DNA of 64,000 bases from Spiroplasma alleghenense (GTDB lineage: Bacteria; Bacillota_I; Bacilli_A; Mycoplasmatales; Mycoplasmataceae), in the NCBI RefSeq assembly GCF_003363775.1, contig NZ_CP031376.1, positions 434,001 to 498,000 of the forward strand, in the 5' to 3' direction. Position numbers and translations under genes: made by a program. Position 1 is the first letter of the stretch, and each line of letters starts with the position of its first letter. The notes under the pieces were generated by a model. That model saw nothing but the letters and a program-made list of their open reading frames with translations, was not told the origin of the DNA and ran no database searches. Below, one piece after another: positions 43,141 through 53,214 of the stretch.

Positions 43141-45519
43141 ATGAGCAAAAACAAAAATTTACCATTACTTGTAACAAGGGGAAGTTACATTTTTCCTACC
43201 TTTGAACAAGCACTTGAAATAGGGAGAGATAAATCAACTCTTGCTGTTAAAGCGGCAATCGCTGAAAATGGCGGTAAGATTTTATTGGTATCTCAAAAAA
43301 AACCTGTTGATGATAATCCTAAGATTGAGGAAATCTATAACTTTGGAATTATTGCAGATATTTCAATTAAAAAAGAATGAAAAGACGGAACTTCTACAAT
43401 AAATATATTAGCTGTAGATAGAGTAAAACTTGATAACATTACTTTAAAAGATTACTATACAGCAGACTATACAGTTGTTAAGTCAGAAGAAGATAAAGAT
43501 GATCAAAGCAAAAATAAAGTTACAAAATACCTAAAGAAAATGATTGAATCACAAGAGGATTTACCATCGGAAATTAGTGATGCGGTTTTTGGTAAAAAGG
43601 ATGCGAATTTAATTGTTGATACAGTTGCTTACCATTTACCATTTATGCCAGTGGAAAAGAAACAAAGTCTATTAGAAGAATTAAATCCATTTAATCGATT
43701 AAATATTATTAATGATTTCTTAGATGAAAAGAAAAAATCAGCAGATATTGAAACTAATATTAGCAAGAAAATTAAATCAAGAATTGATGAACAACAACGT
43801 GAATATTACCTTAGAGAAAAGCTTAAAGCCATCAAAGAAGAATTGGGTGATATGGACGAAGAGGGAGACGATATTAAAAAATATCGAAACCGACTAGAAA
43901 ACGAACCATTTCCTCAAGCAGTAAAAGAGAGAGTATTACAAGAAATTGATAAGTATGAAGGAATGCCAGCAAGCTCAAGCGAAGCTAATATTGTGAGATC
44001 ATATATTGATTGAATGATGCAGATTCCATGATGAGAAAAATCTGAAGAAAAACAAGATTTATTATTTGCTCGTGAAATTCTTGATAAATATCACTTTGGA
44101 CTGAAAAAAGTTAAAGATAGAATTATTGAATACTTGGCAGTTAAACAAAAAACCAATTCTGTAAAAGGACAAATCATTACTTTAGTAGGTCCTCCCGGAG
44201 TTGGTAAAACATCTCTTGCAAAATCTATTGCAGAATCAATGGGAAGAAACTTTGTAAAAGTATCTCTTGGTGGTGTAAAAGACGAAGCTGAAATAAGGGG
44301 ACATAGAAAAACTTATATCGGTTCAATGCCAGGTAGAATTATTCAAGCAATGAAAAAGGCTAAAACTAAAAACCCTGTATTTTTATTAGATGAAATTGAT
44401 AAAATGTCTAGTGATTATAAAGGTGACCCTTCTAGTGCAATGCTTGAGGTATTAGATCCAGAACAAAACGATGCTTTTTCAGATCACTATATTGAAGAAA
44501 GTTATGATTTAAGTGATGTAGTATTCATTGCAACAGCTAACTATCCTGAAAATATTCCTGAAGCGCTATACGATCGTATGGAAATCATTGAACTTTCGAG
44601 TTACACAGAAATTGAAAAATTACAAATCGCTCAAAATTATCTAATTTCTAAAGTTTTAGAAAATCACGCAGTTACAAGTTCTGAACTAGAATTTACTTCA
44701 GAATCAATTAGTGAATTAATTAAACACTACACAAGAGAAGCTGGTGTAAGACAGCTTGAAAGATTAATTGCTTCTATTACAAGAAAATTTGTAGTTAAAT
44801 TATTAAATAAAGAAGTTAAAACGATGAAAGTCACTCCAAAATTAGTTAACGAATTACTTGGAAAGAGAATTTTTGATTTTACAAGTAAGGAAAAATCTTC
44901 TCAAATTGGAGTTGTAACAGGACTAGCATATACTCAATTCGGTGGAGATATTTTACCTATTGAAGTAAATCACTTCCCTGGTAAGGGTGGTTTAGTTTTA
45001 ACCGGAAAACTTGGTGATGTGATGAAGGAGTCTGCAACAATTGCGTTAGATTACATTAAGTCAAATCATGATAGTTTTGGAATACCTAAGGAAGTTTTTG
45101 AGAATAATGACATTCATATTCACGTTCCAGAGGGTGCTGTTCCAAAAGACGGACCAAGTGCCGGAGTAACTTTAACAACTGCTATTATTAGCGCTTTGAC
45201 AAATCGTCCGGTTTCAAAAGAAATTGGTATGACTGGTGAAATTACTTTAAGAGGCCTAGTATTTCCAATTGGAGGGTTAAGAGAAAAATCTATTTCTGCT
45301 CACAGAAGTGGATTGAAAAAAATTTTAGTACCAATAAAAAATCTAAAAGATCTTGAAGATATTCCTGAAGAGGTTAAATCAGAATTAGAAATTATTGGAA
45401 CTGAAAAATATGAGGATGTTTTCGAACAGGTTTTCCAAGAAAAACCAAAAAAAATCACTCATAGTCTACCTTTAACTTCAAAACCAGAATCATCAAAAGC
45501 AAATAGTAAAACTAATTAA
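43141..45519 (+). CDS. lon: ATP-dependent protease La (Lon)
   Basis: Cytoplasmic AAA+ serine protease of 792 residues. The N-terminal LON domain begins LPLLVTRGSYIFP. Walker A is GPPGVGKT at 350-357. The protease domain has the catalytic Ser673 in KDGPSAGVTL and Lys716 in GGLREKSISAHR. Several TGA-Trp occur, including a cluster in IDWMMQIPWWEK. ATG 43141 is chosen over an upstream in-frame TTG that lies in the CIRCE element. HrcA control of lon is reported for other Mollicutes and fits the operator here. Confidence 0.97.
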
Positions 45520-45520
45520 C

Positions 45521-45547
45521 AAAAACCCTTATGGGTTTTTTTATTTT
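45521..45547 (+). terminator. Intrinsic terminator after lon
   Basis: AAAAACCC, loop TTAT, GGGTTTTT and more T. Confidence 0.85.
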
Positions 45548-45590
45548 AAAAAAAATTAGTGATAATAATCAAGTAAATTTATTGTGATTT

Positions 45591-45599
45591 TGATATGAT
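45591..45599 (+). promoter_or_regulatory. Extended -10 promoter of rarA
   Basis: TGATATGAT (TG, one base, TATGAT at 45594-45599), 24 nt before the start codon. Confidence 0.55.
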
Positions 45600-45622
45600 A
45601 AATTTATACTTTGGAGGTAAAA

Positions 45623-46867
45623 ATGCAACAACCTTTAGCTATGGCTTTACGCCCAAAAACTATTTCTAACATAATTGGTCAATCACATATAATTAATGAT
45701 AATAAGGGGATAATTTCTCGAATGGTAAAAAACCAGTTTGCCACAAATTTAATTTTTCATGGTCCTCCTGGTGTAGGTAAAACAACATTGGGTATTGCTC
45801 TGGCAAGCGATTTAAAAAAAGAATATACTATATTCAATGCCTCAATTGATAAAAAAGAAAAGCTTCAAAAAGTAGTAGAAAATATTGAGGAAAATAATCA
45901 ACACATTGTTATAATAGATGAAATTCACCGTATGAATAGAGACAAACAAGATTTTCTTTTAGAATTTCTCGAAACTGGTAAAATAATTTTATTTGCAGCT
46001 ACAACGGAAAATCCATTTTTCGTCATAAATCCAGCAATTCGCAGTAGATGTAATTTAATTAATTTACAACCAATATCATCTAAGGAAATGTCTGAAGGTT
46101 TAAAAAAAATAATTAAAGATTTTGAAATTGAACTTAAGATTGATGATGAATCGCTTCTATATTTGTCTGAGCTTGCCAATGGAGATTTGAGAACTGCAAT
46201 CAACTGAATTGAGATTTTGATTAACCTTTATAAAGGTGAAAAAATTACTTTAGAAACAATTGCTGAAGTTATTCCAGAAGCAAAAGCTAAAGGCTCTGGT
46301 TATGGAGACGAATTCCATGATCTAAAATCCGCACTGCAAAAATCTATTCGAGGTAGTGATGTGAATGCAGCGCTACATTATTGATCTAGATTAATGGAGT
46401 TGGGGGATTATGAGACATTAATGAGACGAATGGTTATTATGGCTTATGAAGATATTGGTTTAGCTAATCCAACAATTCCACAAAGAGTATATACTGCAAC
46501 CCAAAGCTTTAGACAAATCGGGATGCCAGAGGGGCGAATTATTTTAGGTTTGGCAATTGTGGAAATGGCTTTATCTGAAAAATCCAACAGCGCTTATATG
46601 GCAACGGAAAGTGCACTTAGTGATGTGAGAAAAGGGGTTTGCCCTCCGGTACCTAAATTTTTAAGGGATAGTCATTATAAATCGGCTTCAAAATTGGGAC
46701 ACGGTATTGGATACAAGTATCCGCATAATTTTTTAAATAATTGAGTTAAACAACAGTATATGCCTGAAGAAATAAAAGATGTTGAATATTTTAAATCCAA
46801 AAATAATTCAAAATATGAAAAAAAAGTTTTAGAAACATATTATAATTTTACAAATAAAAAAAATTAG
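45623..46867 (+). CDS. rarA: Replication-associated recombination protein RarA (MgsA)
   Basis: AAA+ clamp-loader-like ATPase acting at stalled forks. It has 414 residues. The start QQPLAMALRPKTISNIIGQ matches the family's LA-R-RP-DE-VGQ pattern. Walker A is HGPPGVGKTT near residue 49, Walker B IIDEIHRMNRDKQD, sensor 1 ATTENP and the C-terminal LMRRMVIMAYEDIGLANP block. GGAGGT lies 7 nt before ATG, so ATG 45623 is preferred to an upstream in-frame start. Confidence 0.96.
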
Positions 46868-46885
46868 AAACTCAAAGAGGCATTT

Positions 46886-47623
46886 ATGAAAGAAATATTT
46901 AAAATTCGCGAGGAACTTGCAGCCAAAGGTTGAGTTTGACCTCCAAATTATAAAGACATAGAAACAAGAATTTGGCCATTTATTGAAACTTATTTTGATA
47001 ATGACGAATCTCTTTTGTCTGCTCTTTGAGCTAGTTTTGAAAGATTTAATTCCCCAATGATTGGTATGATCTTCATCACGGATAAAAGAATTTTTACAGT
47101 TGAGATAGATGACGATAACATAAAAAACAATATTAGATATGTTCCAATAGATAAATTTAAGATTGATAAAATTGAGTTTAAAAAAGCAAAAAGTAATGAG
47201 GAACTAAATTTAATAAATTTACAAAGTGATACATATGGAGGTGGTATTGAATTCTATACTCCTAATAAAAAAGTGGCTCAGCATTTTCTGAACACATTGT
47301 CTGGTATTTCAGAAATTGAAATTATTGAAATCGAAGCTGAGAAATCTGAATTAAAATCTTCTGTTAAAAATGAGGAAGTTAAGGCAGCTCCAGAAAAAAA
47401 ACAGATTATCAATTTTGAAAATGAAATTAAACCTGTTCTTTCGCCACAAAATTTGGAACAAAAAAGTGAAATAGTGACAGAAGAAAATATTGTTGCAAAA
47501 ACTTCTAAACCAAAAAAAATAAAGGGATTAGATGTTCCAAAAAATGAAAAAACAAAATACCTTTTCTTTTTAATTCCGATCTTTATTCTTATTGTAATTC
47601 TAGTCTTAGTATTTTCGTTTTAA
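46886..47623 (+). CDS. Tail-anchored protein with PH-like domain
   Basis: 245 residues. The N-terminal half resembles a bacterial pleckstrin-homology fold: IGMIFITDKRIFTVEID, a series of strands and a final helix near 130. A disordered Glu/Lys-rich linker (about 145-215) leads to a single C-terminal membrane helix (FFLIPIFILIVILVLVFSF), giving a cytoplasmic protein anchored by its tail. AGAGG precedes ATG. The PH assignment is by pattern and should be taken as tentative. Confidence 0.82.
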
Positions 47624-47624
47624 A

Positions 47625-47664
47625 AAAACCAACACTTACTATCAGTAGGTGTTGGTTTTTTGAA
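47625..47664. terminator. Long bidirectional terminator-like hairpin
   Basis: ACCAACACTTACT and AGTAGGTGTTGGT form a 13-bp stem with one G-T pair and a 3-nt loop, flanked by A and T runs on both sides. On the minus strand the stem lies within the last codons of the DUF192-like gene. Confidence 0.88.
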
Positions 47665-48082
47665 CCTTCAAAATATCACTGGGTTTAATATTTCAGAATT
47701 TTATAGTTCCTTTTGAAAGACAAATTGCATAGTAACCCTTTTCATGGAAACTGCTTAATTTTTGTGGCGGAAAATTCGTGTAAGTTGCCAAAACCTCACC
47801 AACTTTATCGCATATAACAATATCTATAGCAAATCTAAATCCAATTGAACTAAATCCTTTAACATTTTTAAAAACAAAGCTTTCCTCGGGATTAATTCTT
47901 TGTTGGCGATAAAGTGAGTTGAACCTTGTTGATAAATCGCTTATGAATCGGGTTTCTAAATTCATGTCCTTATCATTAAATTTTAGTGTAAATGAATCCT
48001 CATTCGGTATTTTATTATCAGCTGTTCTAATTTTCTTAGAGTTACTTAATGAAAGAAATTTTAATAATCTAAATAGTTTCAT
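47639..48082 (-). CDS. DUF192-like protein
   Basis: 147 residues. With TGA read as Trp the frame does not stop at 47693 but continues to TAG at 47639, ending KVQKTNTYW inside the shared hairpin. The core pattern fits DUF192: a TRFNSLYRQQ segment, RFAIDIVICDKVGEVL, NFPPQKLSSFHEKGYYAICLSKGTI and IKPSDIL in place of the usual G-KVGD end. The Trp-Met of the family core is missing. GGGGTGA precedes ATG by about 5 nt. Function of DUF192 is unknown. Confidence 0.75.
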
Positions 48083-48121
48083 TTTTTCACCCCGACTTAA
48101 CTAATTATACAAAAAAAACGA

Positions 48122-48127
48122 TATAAT
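48122..48127 (+). promoter_or_regulatory. -10 element of the DJ-1 family gene
   Basis: TATAAT 26 nt before the start codon in the divergent gap to the DUF192-like gene. Confidence 0.5.
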
Positions 48128-48152
48128 TACCATATAAGGAAAGAGGAGTTTT

Positions 48153-48710
48153 ATGAAAGTTAAAATAGCAGTATTTTTAGCCGAAGGATTTGAAGAAATT
48201 GAGGCAGTTAGCACAGTAGATGTTTTAAGAAGAGCAGAATTTGAAGTAGATTTAATATCTATTAACGAAAAATTTGATGTTAAAGGAAGTCATGAAATTA
48301 TTGTAAAGGCTGATTTACTATTCAAAGATTGTGATTTTTCAAATTATGATTGTTTGGTTTTACCAGGAGGTCAACCTGGTACAGACAATTTAATGGAATT
48401 TAGCCCCTTAAGGGAATTATTGCTTAAACACTCTGCTGCAAACAAAACAATTGCAGCAATTTGTGCAGCACCACAAATACTAGGAATGATTGGTTTGGCT
48501 GACAATAAGGAAATTACTCATTATCCTGGATCGACCAATTTCTTGGAAAAAGCGATTTTAAAACCTCATATGGCTTCAATTGAAGATGGTAATATAATTA
48601 CTGGAAGTTCAGCTGGAGCGGCGTTAAAATTTGCGTTGCAAATAGTGGATCATTTTACTGATACCCAAAATATGTTAAGAATTCATGATATTTTAGTAAT
48701 GAATTATTAA
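48153..48710 (+). CDS. DJ-1/PfpI family protein
   Basis: 185 residues of the DJ-1 (ThiJ) branch, proteins linked to oxidative stress and glyoxal or protein deglycation activity. The nucleophile C104 lies in AAICAAPQIL and the supporting glutamate is E17 in EGFEEIEAVS. LVLPGGQPGTDNL and ITGSSAGAALKFAL are standard. AGAGGAG lies 7 nt before ATG. A monocistronic unit with its own promoter and terminator. Confidence 0.94.
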   Translation: MKVKIAVFLAEGFEEIEAVSTVDVLRRAEFEVDLISINEKFDVKGSHEIIVKADLLFKDCDFSNYDCLVLPGGQPGTDNLMEFSPLRELLLKHSAANKTIAAICAAPQILGMIGLADNKEITHYPGSTNFLEKAILKPHMASIEDGNIITGSSAGAALKFALQIVDHFTDTQNMLRIHDILVMNY

Positions 48711-48711
48711 T

Positions 48712-48742
48712 AAATTCTAGGCCAAAAGCCTAGAATTTTTAG
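48712..48742 (+). terminator. Intrinsic terminator after the DJ-1 gene
   Basis: AAATTCTAGGC (48712-48722), loop CAAAA, GCCTAGAATTT (48728-48738), then T. Confidence 0.9.
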
Positions 48743-48784
48743 TTTTAAACCATTTATTTTCCGAAAAAATGAAGGGGATTTAAT

Positions 48785-50800
48785 ATTTATTCATTCGTAA
48801 AACAGCAGTCGGAAAATGATTGTTCAATTGCTATAGCCTCAATGGTTATAGAATATTATCAAAATAAAAAAATTTCTTTGGATTTTTTAAAATTTAAGTT
48901 TAATCTAGACGAAAATCCTAAGAACTTGAATGAGGTAAGTTCGCTACTTGGAAATTATGGTATTGAAATAAAAACGTTTCAAGCTGAAATCAGTGATTTA
49001 CTGAATTCATTAAAAATGGGACCATTAATTGCTCTTATAAAAAACAAGAATAGGGAAAACCATTTGGTGTTAATTTATAAGGTTAGTAAAGACAGGCTTT
49101 TAATTGCTGACCCAAACAACGAGGCAGTAGAGTGGATGTCAATTTCACAATTTTCAAAGATTTACCAAGGGATATTTTCGATAGCCAAAAAGGTTGCTCA
49201 TTTAAAAAAAACAAATATCAGTTTTTTTAATAATTTCAAAATAATTCGAGAAAATGTATTTTTTATTTTATTTATTACATTTTTTAGTTTGGCTTGTGAT
49301 TTGATGATAATTTTGTCTAACAGCTTTATAAAAGATTTTCTAGTTTTAGTTGAAACTAATTTTAAAAACGAGATAATGGGTTTCTTTTTTGGTTTTGCAA
49401 TTATATTTATGACATTTTTAGCAATTTCGTATTTTCAAACAATATTAATAAGAGAAGTTTACAAAGCTATTTGTCAAAAGCAAAAGCTTAAAATAACAAA
49501 ACAATTTCTAAATATCAATTATGAAAAGTTTAAAAATGTTGGTGAAATGCGTTGATATCAAATGTTTGCTGATTTACACAGTAAAAATGAAATAATTGTA
49601 ATAAAATTTTTTAAATACTTAAATTCATTTATCATTGCTATGATATGTTTATTTTTATTAATAAAAATAAACATATACTTTTTTTCATTCGTAATCATAG
49701 AAAACTTTATTATTTTACTTATTAGCAGAATTTTTTATACTTCAAAAAAAGAACTTAGTTATAAAATAAAAAATTCTGAAAATATTTACCAGAAAAATTT
49801 AAAAGATTTGGTTGATGGTTTTTTAACTACTAAGACCAGATTTTCGCAAAAAAATTCTCTTAATAAAATAATGAAAAGTTATAATGAAAATTTAGAAAAT
49901 AATAAAAAAATGGGGGGATTATCAACCAATATTGACGCATTAGAATATGTAATTAACAAGTTTTTCTACTTATTGGTATTTTATTTTGCCACTTTTTTAA
50001 TTACCAAAAAAGAGTTGCACTCTAACGACTTAATTTATTTCTCAATTCTTACTTTACAAATAAAAAAATTTTTTTCTTCAATTAATTTTTTTCTTGATGA
50101 TGTACTTAAATTAAAAATAATCAATGAAAATTTAAGCTTTTTGAATTTAGTGGAAAGCAAAGGTTGCTCTAATAGAAATATTAAAGAAAAAATAGTTTCA
50201 ATAAATATTAAGGATTTTTCAAAATATTCCAATAATAAATTAATATTGAACGACTTTAATTGTTATTTTACAAATCACAATTTTCTAAAGGGTAAAAATG
50301 GTTCAGGTAAAACAACATTAATGCTATCAATTGCGGGAATTATAAATAATTTTTCTGGGGAAATTTTTTATAATAAGATTACTAGTAAATCAATAGAAAA
50401 CTACAATAGAATAATGTATCTTAGTTCTAATGATTTTGTTTCAGATTCTACTGTTGCCAATTACATAAAAAATAATTGAGAAATTGAACCAAGATTTGCT
50501 TCTGCCTATGATAGTGTGTTTAAAATTCTCATAGAATCAGGAATTGACTTCAATAAAAAAATGAATTCAAATGCAAGTAATTTCAGTGTTGGTCAAAAAC
50601 AAATTATTAATTTTGCATCAATTATTTTTACTAACTATGATGTATATTTGATTGATGAATCACTTTCTAATGTTGAGTTTGAAATTAAAAATTCATTAAT
50701 TGAAATTTTCCTAAAAATTCACTTTGATAAATTAGTTATTTTTTGCGATCACGATATAAAAAGCGAAAAATACTTTAGTAAAGTAGTTGAGGTGAAATAA
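48785..50800 (+). CDS. ABC exporter with N-terminal C39 peptidase domain
   Basis: 671 residues if started at ATT 48785. Residues 1-130 match a C39 (bacteriocin-leader type) peptidase: Cys13 in QQSENDCSIAIASM, His93 in ENHLVLIYKV, Asp109 in LIADPN. Membrane helices follow from about 155 to 420. The ATPase has Walker A GKNGSGKT at 503-510, an altered signature FSVGQKQ, Walker B VYLIDESLS and CDHD as H-loop. The first ATG, 48842, lies after the catalytic Cys. ATT with GAAGGGGA 6 nt upstream is the only start preserving it; no ATG, GTG or TTG precedes it in the open frame. Cargo unknown. Confidence 0.85.
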
Positions 50801-51156
50801 TGAAAAAATATCTAATCATAATACTAATGTGGCTAATTATTATTTCCTCAATTTTATGTCTGAATTTGATAAAAATAAAAATCATTTCAAAAGCCATAAT
50901 TATCCCCACTATATCAGAAAATAGTGATAATTACCTACAATTTATTTGTGTTGAAAAAATCCCAAATTCGATAAAAAATATATACTTTTTTAATGAAAAA
51001 GGTAAAAAAATCGTTTTTTCTGATTTTAAAAGTATTGAAGATAAAAAAATAGTTGTTAACAATTCTTATAATTACGAATTACCTGAAGATAAAGCGGGTT
51101 TTATTTATACTGGTGATGAAACATTATTAAACTATATTTTAAAAACAATTTTTTAA
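50800..51156 (+). CDS. Small single-pass membrane protein, likely exporter accessory
   Basis: 118 residues. One N-terminal membrane helix (about 4-25), then an extracellular part of about 90 residues rich in Lys, Ile and Asn without cysteine pairs. Its ATG overlaps the stop of the C39 exporter by one base, so the two are translationally coupled. Size and topology suggest a reduced adaptor for the exporter; no HlyD-family motif is evident. Confidence 0.8.
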   Translation: MKKYLIIILMWLIIISSILCLNLIKIKIISKAIIIPTISENSDNYLQFICVEKIPNSIKNIYFFNEKGKKIVFSDFKSIEDKKIVVNNSYNYELPEDKAGFIYTGDETLLNYILKTIF

Positions 51157-51159
51157 ATG

Positions 51160-51165
51160 TATAAT
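51160..51165 (+). promoter_or_regulatory. -10 element of the ybeY operon
   Basis: TATAAT four bases after the preceding stop and 17 nt before the ybeY start; AGGTGAT is the ribosome site. Confidence 0.5.
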
Positions 51166-51181
51166 AATATAGGTGATAAAA

Positions 51182-51682
51182 ATGCACGAATTGTTATTTA
51201 ACAATTTAACCGATTTTAAAGTTGACGATTTTAAGAAGTTATACTACGATATTTTTGAATCTGCAGTCAAAAAAATGGAAATTGATAAAAATTTGTCTTT
51301 TAGCATAAATTTTATTGACGAAAATGAAGCTAGGAATATGAACATTAATTATAGAAATAAAGACTATATACCAGATGTTCTATCCTTCAATATCGATACC
51401 TCATATAACCCTGAATATCAAGCAGAAGACAACCAAGTCGAATTAGGAGATATTTTTATTTGTCAAGAAGAGGCCCAGAGAAAGGCCCTTAGATATAATC
51501 ACACATTGAGAGAAGAAATGGCGTTTTTGTTTATTCATGGTTTTTTGCATTTAATGGGCTTTGACCATGAATTGAGTCAAGAAGAAGAGGAAAAAATGTT
51601 CCACTATCAGGATCAAATTCTAAAGGAAATTGGCATTGAATATAAAATCACTTTTGACGAACAAGATTACTTAAGAGGATAA
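51182..51682 (+). CDS. ybeY: rRNA maturation endoribonuclease YbeY
   Basis: Zinc-dependent RNase in 16S rRNA 3'-end processing and ribosome quality control. It has 166 residues. The metal motif is HGFLHLMGFDHE near residue 120, preceded by YIPDVLSFNID and LGDIFIC. ATG 51182 follows AGGTGAT; an ATG three codons earlier lies within the ribosome site. First of the ybeY-dgkA-cdd-era series. Confidence 0.95.
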   Translation: MHELLFNNLTDFKVDDFKKLYYDIFESAVKKMEIDKNLSFSINFIDENEARNMNINYRNKDYIPDVLSFNIDTSYNPEYQAEDNQVELGDIFICQEEAQRKALRYNHTLREEMAFLFIHGFLHLMGFDHELSQEEEEKMFHYQDQILKEIGIEYKITFDEQDYLRG

Positions 51683-51686
51683 TTAA

Positions 51687-52094
51687 ATGAAAAATAAAAA
51701 AAATAAAAAAAAGGCAAATATGGGTACAGTAATGCGGAACAAGTTTGCCAATGCCGCAAGAGGTATTAAGGTTGTATTAAAGGAAGAATCAACACTTATA
51801 TTTTATTTAATCTCAATAATCATAGTTGTAGGTTTGTCTATATGATTAAAAATAAATACCGTCGAATGATCAATATTAATTTTAACAATTGGATTTGTAT
51901 TGGGATTTGAATTCGTAAATACTTCTATTGAAAATTTAGTAGACTTACTTTCATTCGAGTATAATATTAAAGCCAAAAAAATTAAGGATATTGGAGCTGC
52001 TGCAAGTATAATAAATGCAATAATATCTTTTGTTATTGGATTTCTAATACTACTCCCACCATTTATAGAACAGATAAATAAATATTTATCTTAG
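51687..52094 (+). CDS. dgkA: Diacylglycerol/undecaprenol kinase family protein
   Basis: Small membrane kinase of 135 residues. An extra Lys/Asn-rich N-terminus of about 12 residues precedes KFANAARGIKVVLKEE. The catalytic stretch GFEFVNTSIENLVDLLSFEYNIKAKKIKDIGAAAS is split by helices; E, N and K-KD-AA residues are kept. Three membrane helices (about 38-56, 60-76, 105-127). AGAGGAT precedes ATG 4 nt after ybeY. In a wall-less cell, diacylglycerol is the more likely substrate than undecaprenol. Confidence 0.92.
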
Positions 52095-52102
52095 AGGTAA
52101 TT

Positions 52103-52504
52103 ATGTCAAAAGAAATAACTTTTAAAAAACTTAAAAATTTACTAAAAAATTCATATGTTCCTTACTCGAAGTTTCCTGTCAGTTGTATTGTAAAAATGAA
52201 AAACGGTCAAGAGATTTTTGGAGTAAATGTAGAAAATGCGTCTTATCCAGCGGGTATTTGTGCAGAAAGAGTTGCATTGCCACAAATTTTTGCACTTGGC
52301 CTAAACGAAAAAGAAATTGAAAAAATTTCAATTATGACATCCTCAACAGGTTTTGGGTCACCTTGTGGTATTTGTAGACAATTTATATCAGAAATAATTG
52401 ATAATAATGTAGTAATTGAAATGTTTAATATCAACAAACACTTAGGTGACTTTAAAATTGATGATTTTCTACCATTCCAGTTTTCTTCTGAAGAATTAAA
52501 ATAA
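52103..52504 (+). CDS. cdd: Cytidine deaminase
   Basis: Deaminates cytidine and deoxycytidine for pyrimidine salvage. It has 133 residues, the tetrameric type. Zinc ligands and the catalytic Glu are in GICAERVAL and SPCGICRQF; NVENASYPAG is the substrate loop. AGAGGT lies 7 nt before ATG. Confidence 0.96.
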   Translation: MSKEITFKKLKNLLKNSYVPYSKFPVSCIVKMKNGQEIFGVNVENASYPAGICAERVALPQIFALGLNEKEIEKISIMTSSTGFGSPCGICRQFISEIIDNNVVIEMFNINKHLGDFKIDDFLPFQFSSEELK

Positions 52505-52521
52505 AAAGGGGTATTAGTTTA

Positions 52522-53196
52522 ATGGGATTTTCGGTTCAAACAATAATAACGGATTTATTATCAGCGACCGGGTTTGCTATTTTGATACTTGGACCGCTAT
52601 TTTACTCAATTAGTTACAAAAAGTTTTTTAAGCGACATTTATTTTTGAAGGAAGACGGTGCAAAAATATTTGAGAAACTGAAATACGACCTTAGAGTAAA
52701 TGAAATAAATGGAGTAGATAGATCTAGATTATATAGGGATTTGGATTATGCTTTGACAATTTTCAAAAATTCAATGGAATTTAATAAAAGAGATTTAATG
52801 CACTATTTTAACGAGAGAAAAGCTATTTGAATTCTTAAAAAAAATACTTCTCAAAAATCATGATTTATTTTTTTAGTTTGGACCATTTTTTTTGCTACTT
52901 GCTTTGCATCTTCGAGATTAGATATAATATTTTTTATTTTTAATGGGCTAAACAGGAATTCGCCAGATAACGGATATAGTTCCATAGTTTTTTTATTTAT
53001 TATTGCGGTTATTTTTAATGCAAATATATTAATTTTTAAATATTTTTCATTTAGGAAAAACATTAGCACAAAAGTTAGAAAAATAAATTTAGTAAAGTAT
53101 GAAAAAATAAGTAACAATTTCAAATATGTTTACATTGGAGAAATATTTTGATTTGTTTTAGCTTTATTTTTTATTTTTCTAAATACATTTTTTTAA
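52522..53196 (+). CDS. Unknown membrane protein A between cdd and era
   Basis: 224 residues with an N-terminal helix (about 10-30), a charged cytoplasmic domain (about 31-110, KFFKRHLFLKEDGAKIFEKL) and three more helices (about 115-135, 155-175, 200-224). Four TGA-Trp codons. AAAGGGG precedes ATG. It lies inside the otherwise conserved cdd-era interval. No family recognised. Confidence 0.85.
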
Positions 53197-53214
53197 AATC
53201 AAGGAGGAAGAGAC

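Noticed and set aside
43084-43141. Extended N-terminus of Lon from a TTG at 43084
   Set aside because: The extension lies in the CIRCE operator and promoter; ATG 43141 gives the normal Lon start.
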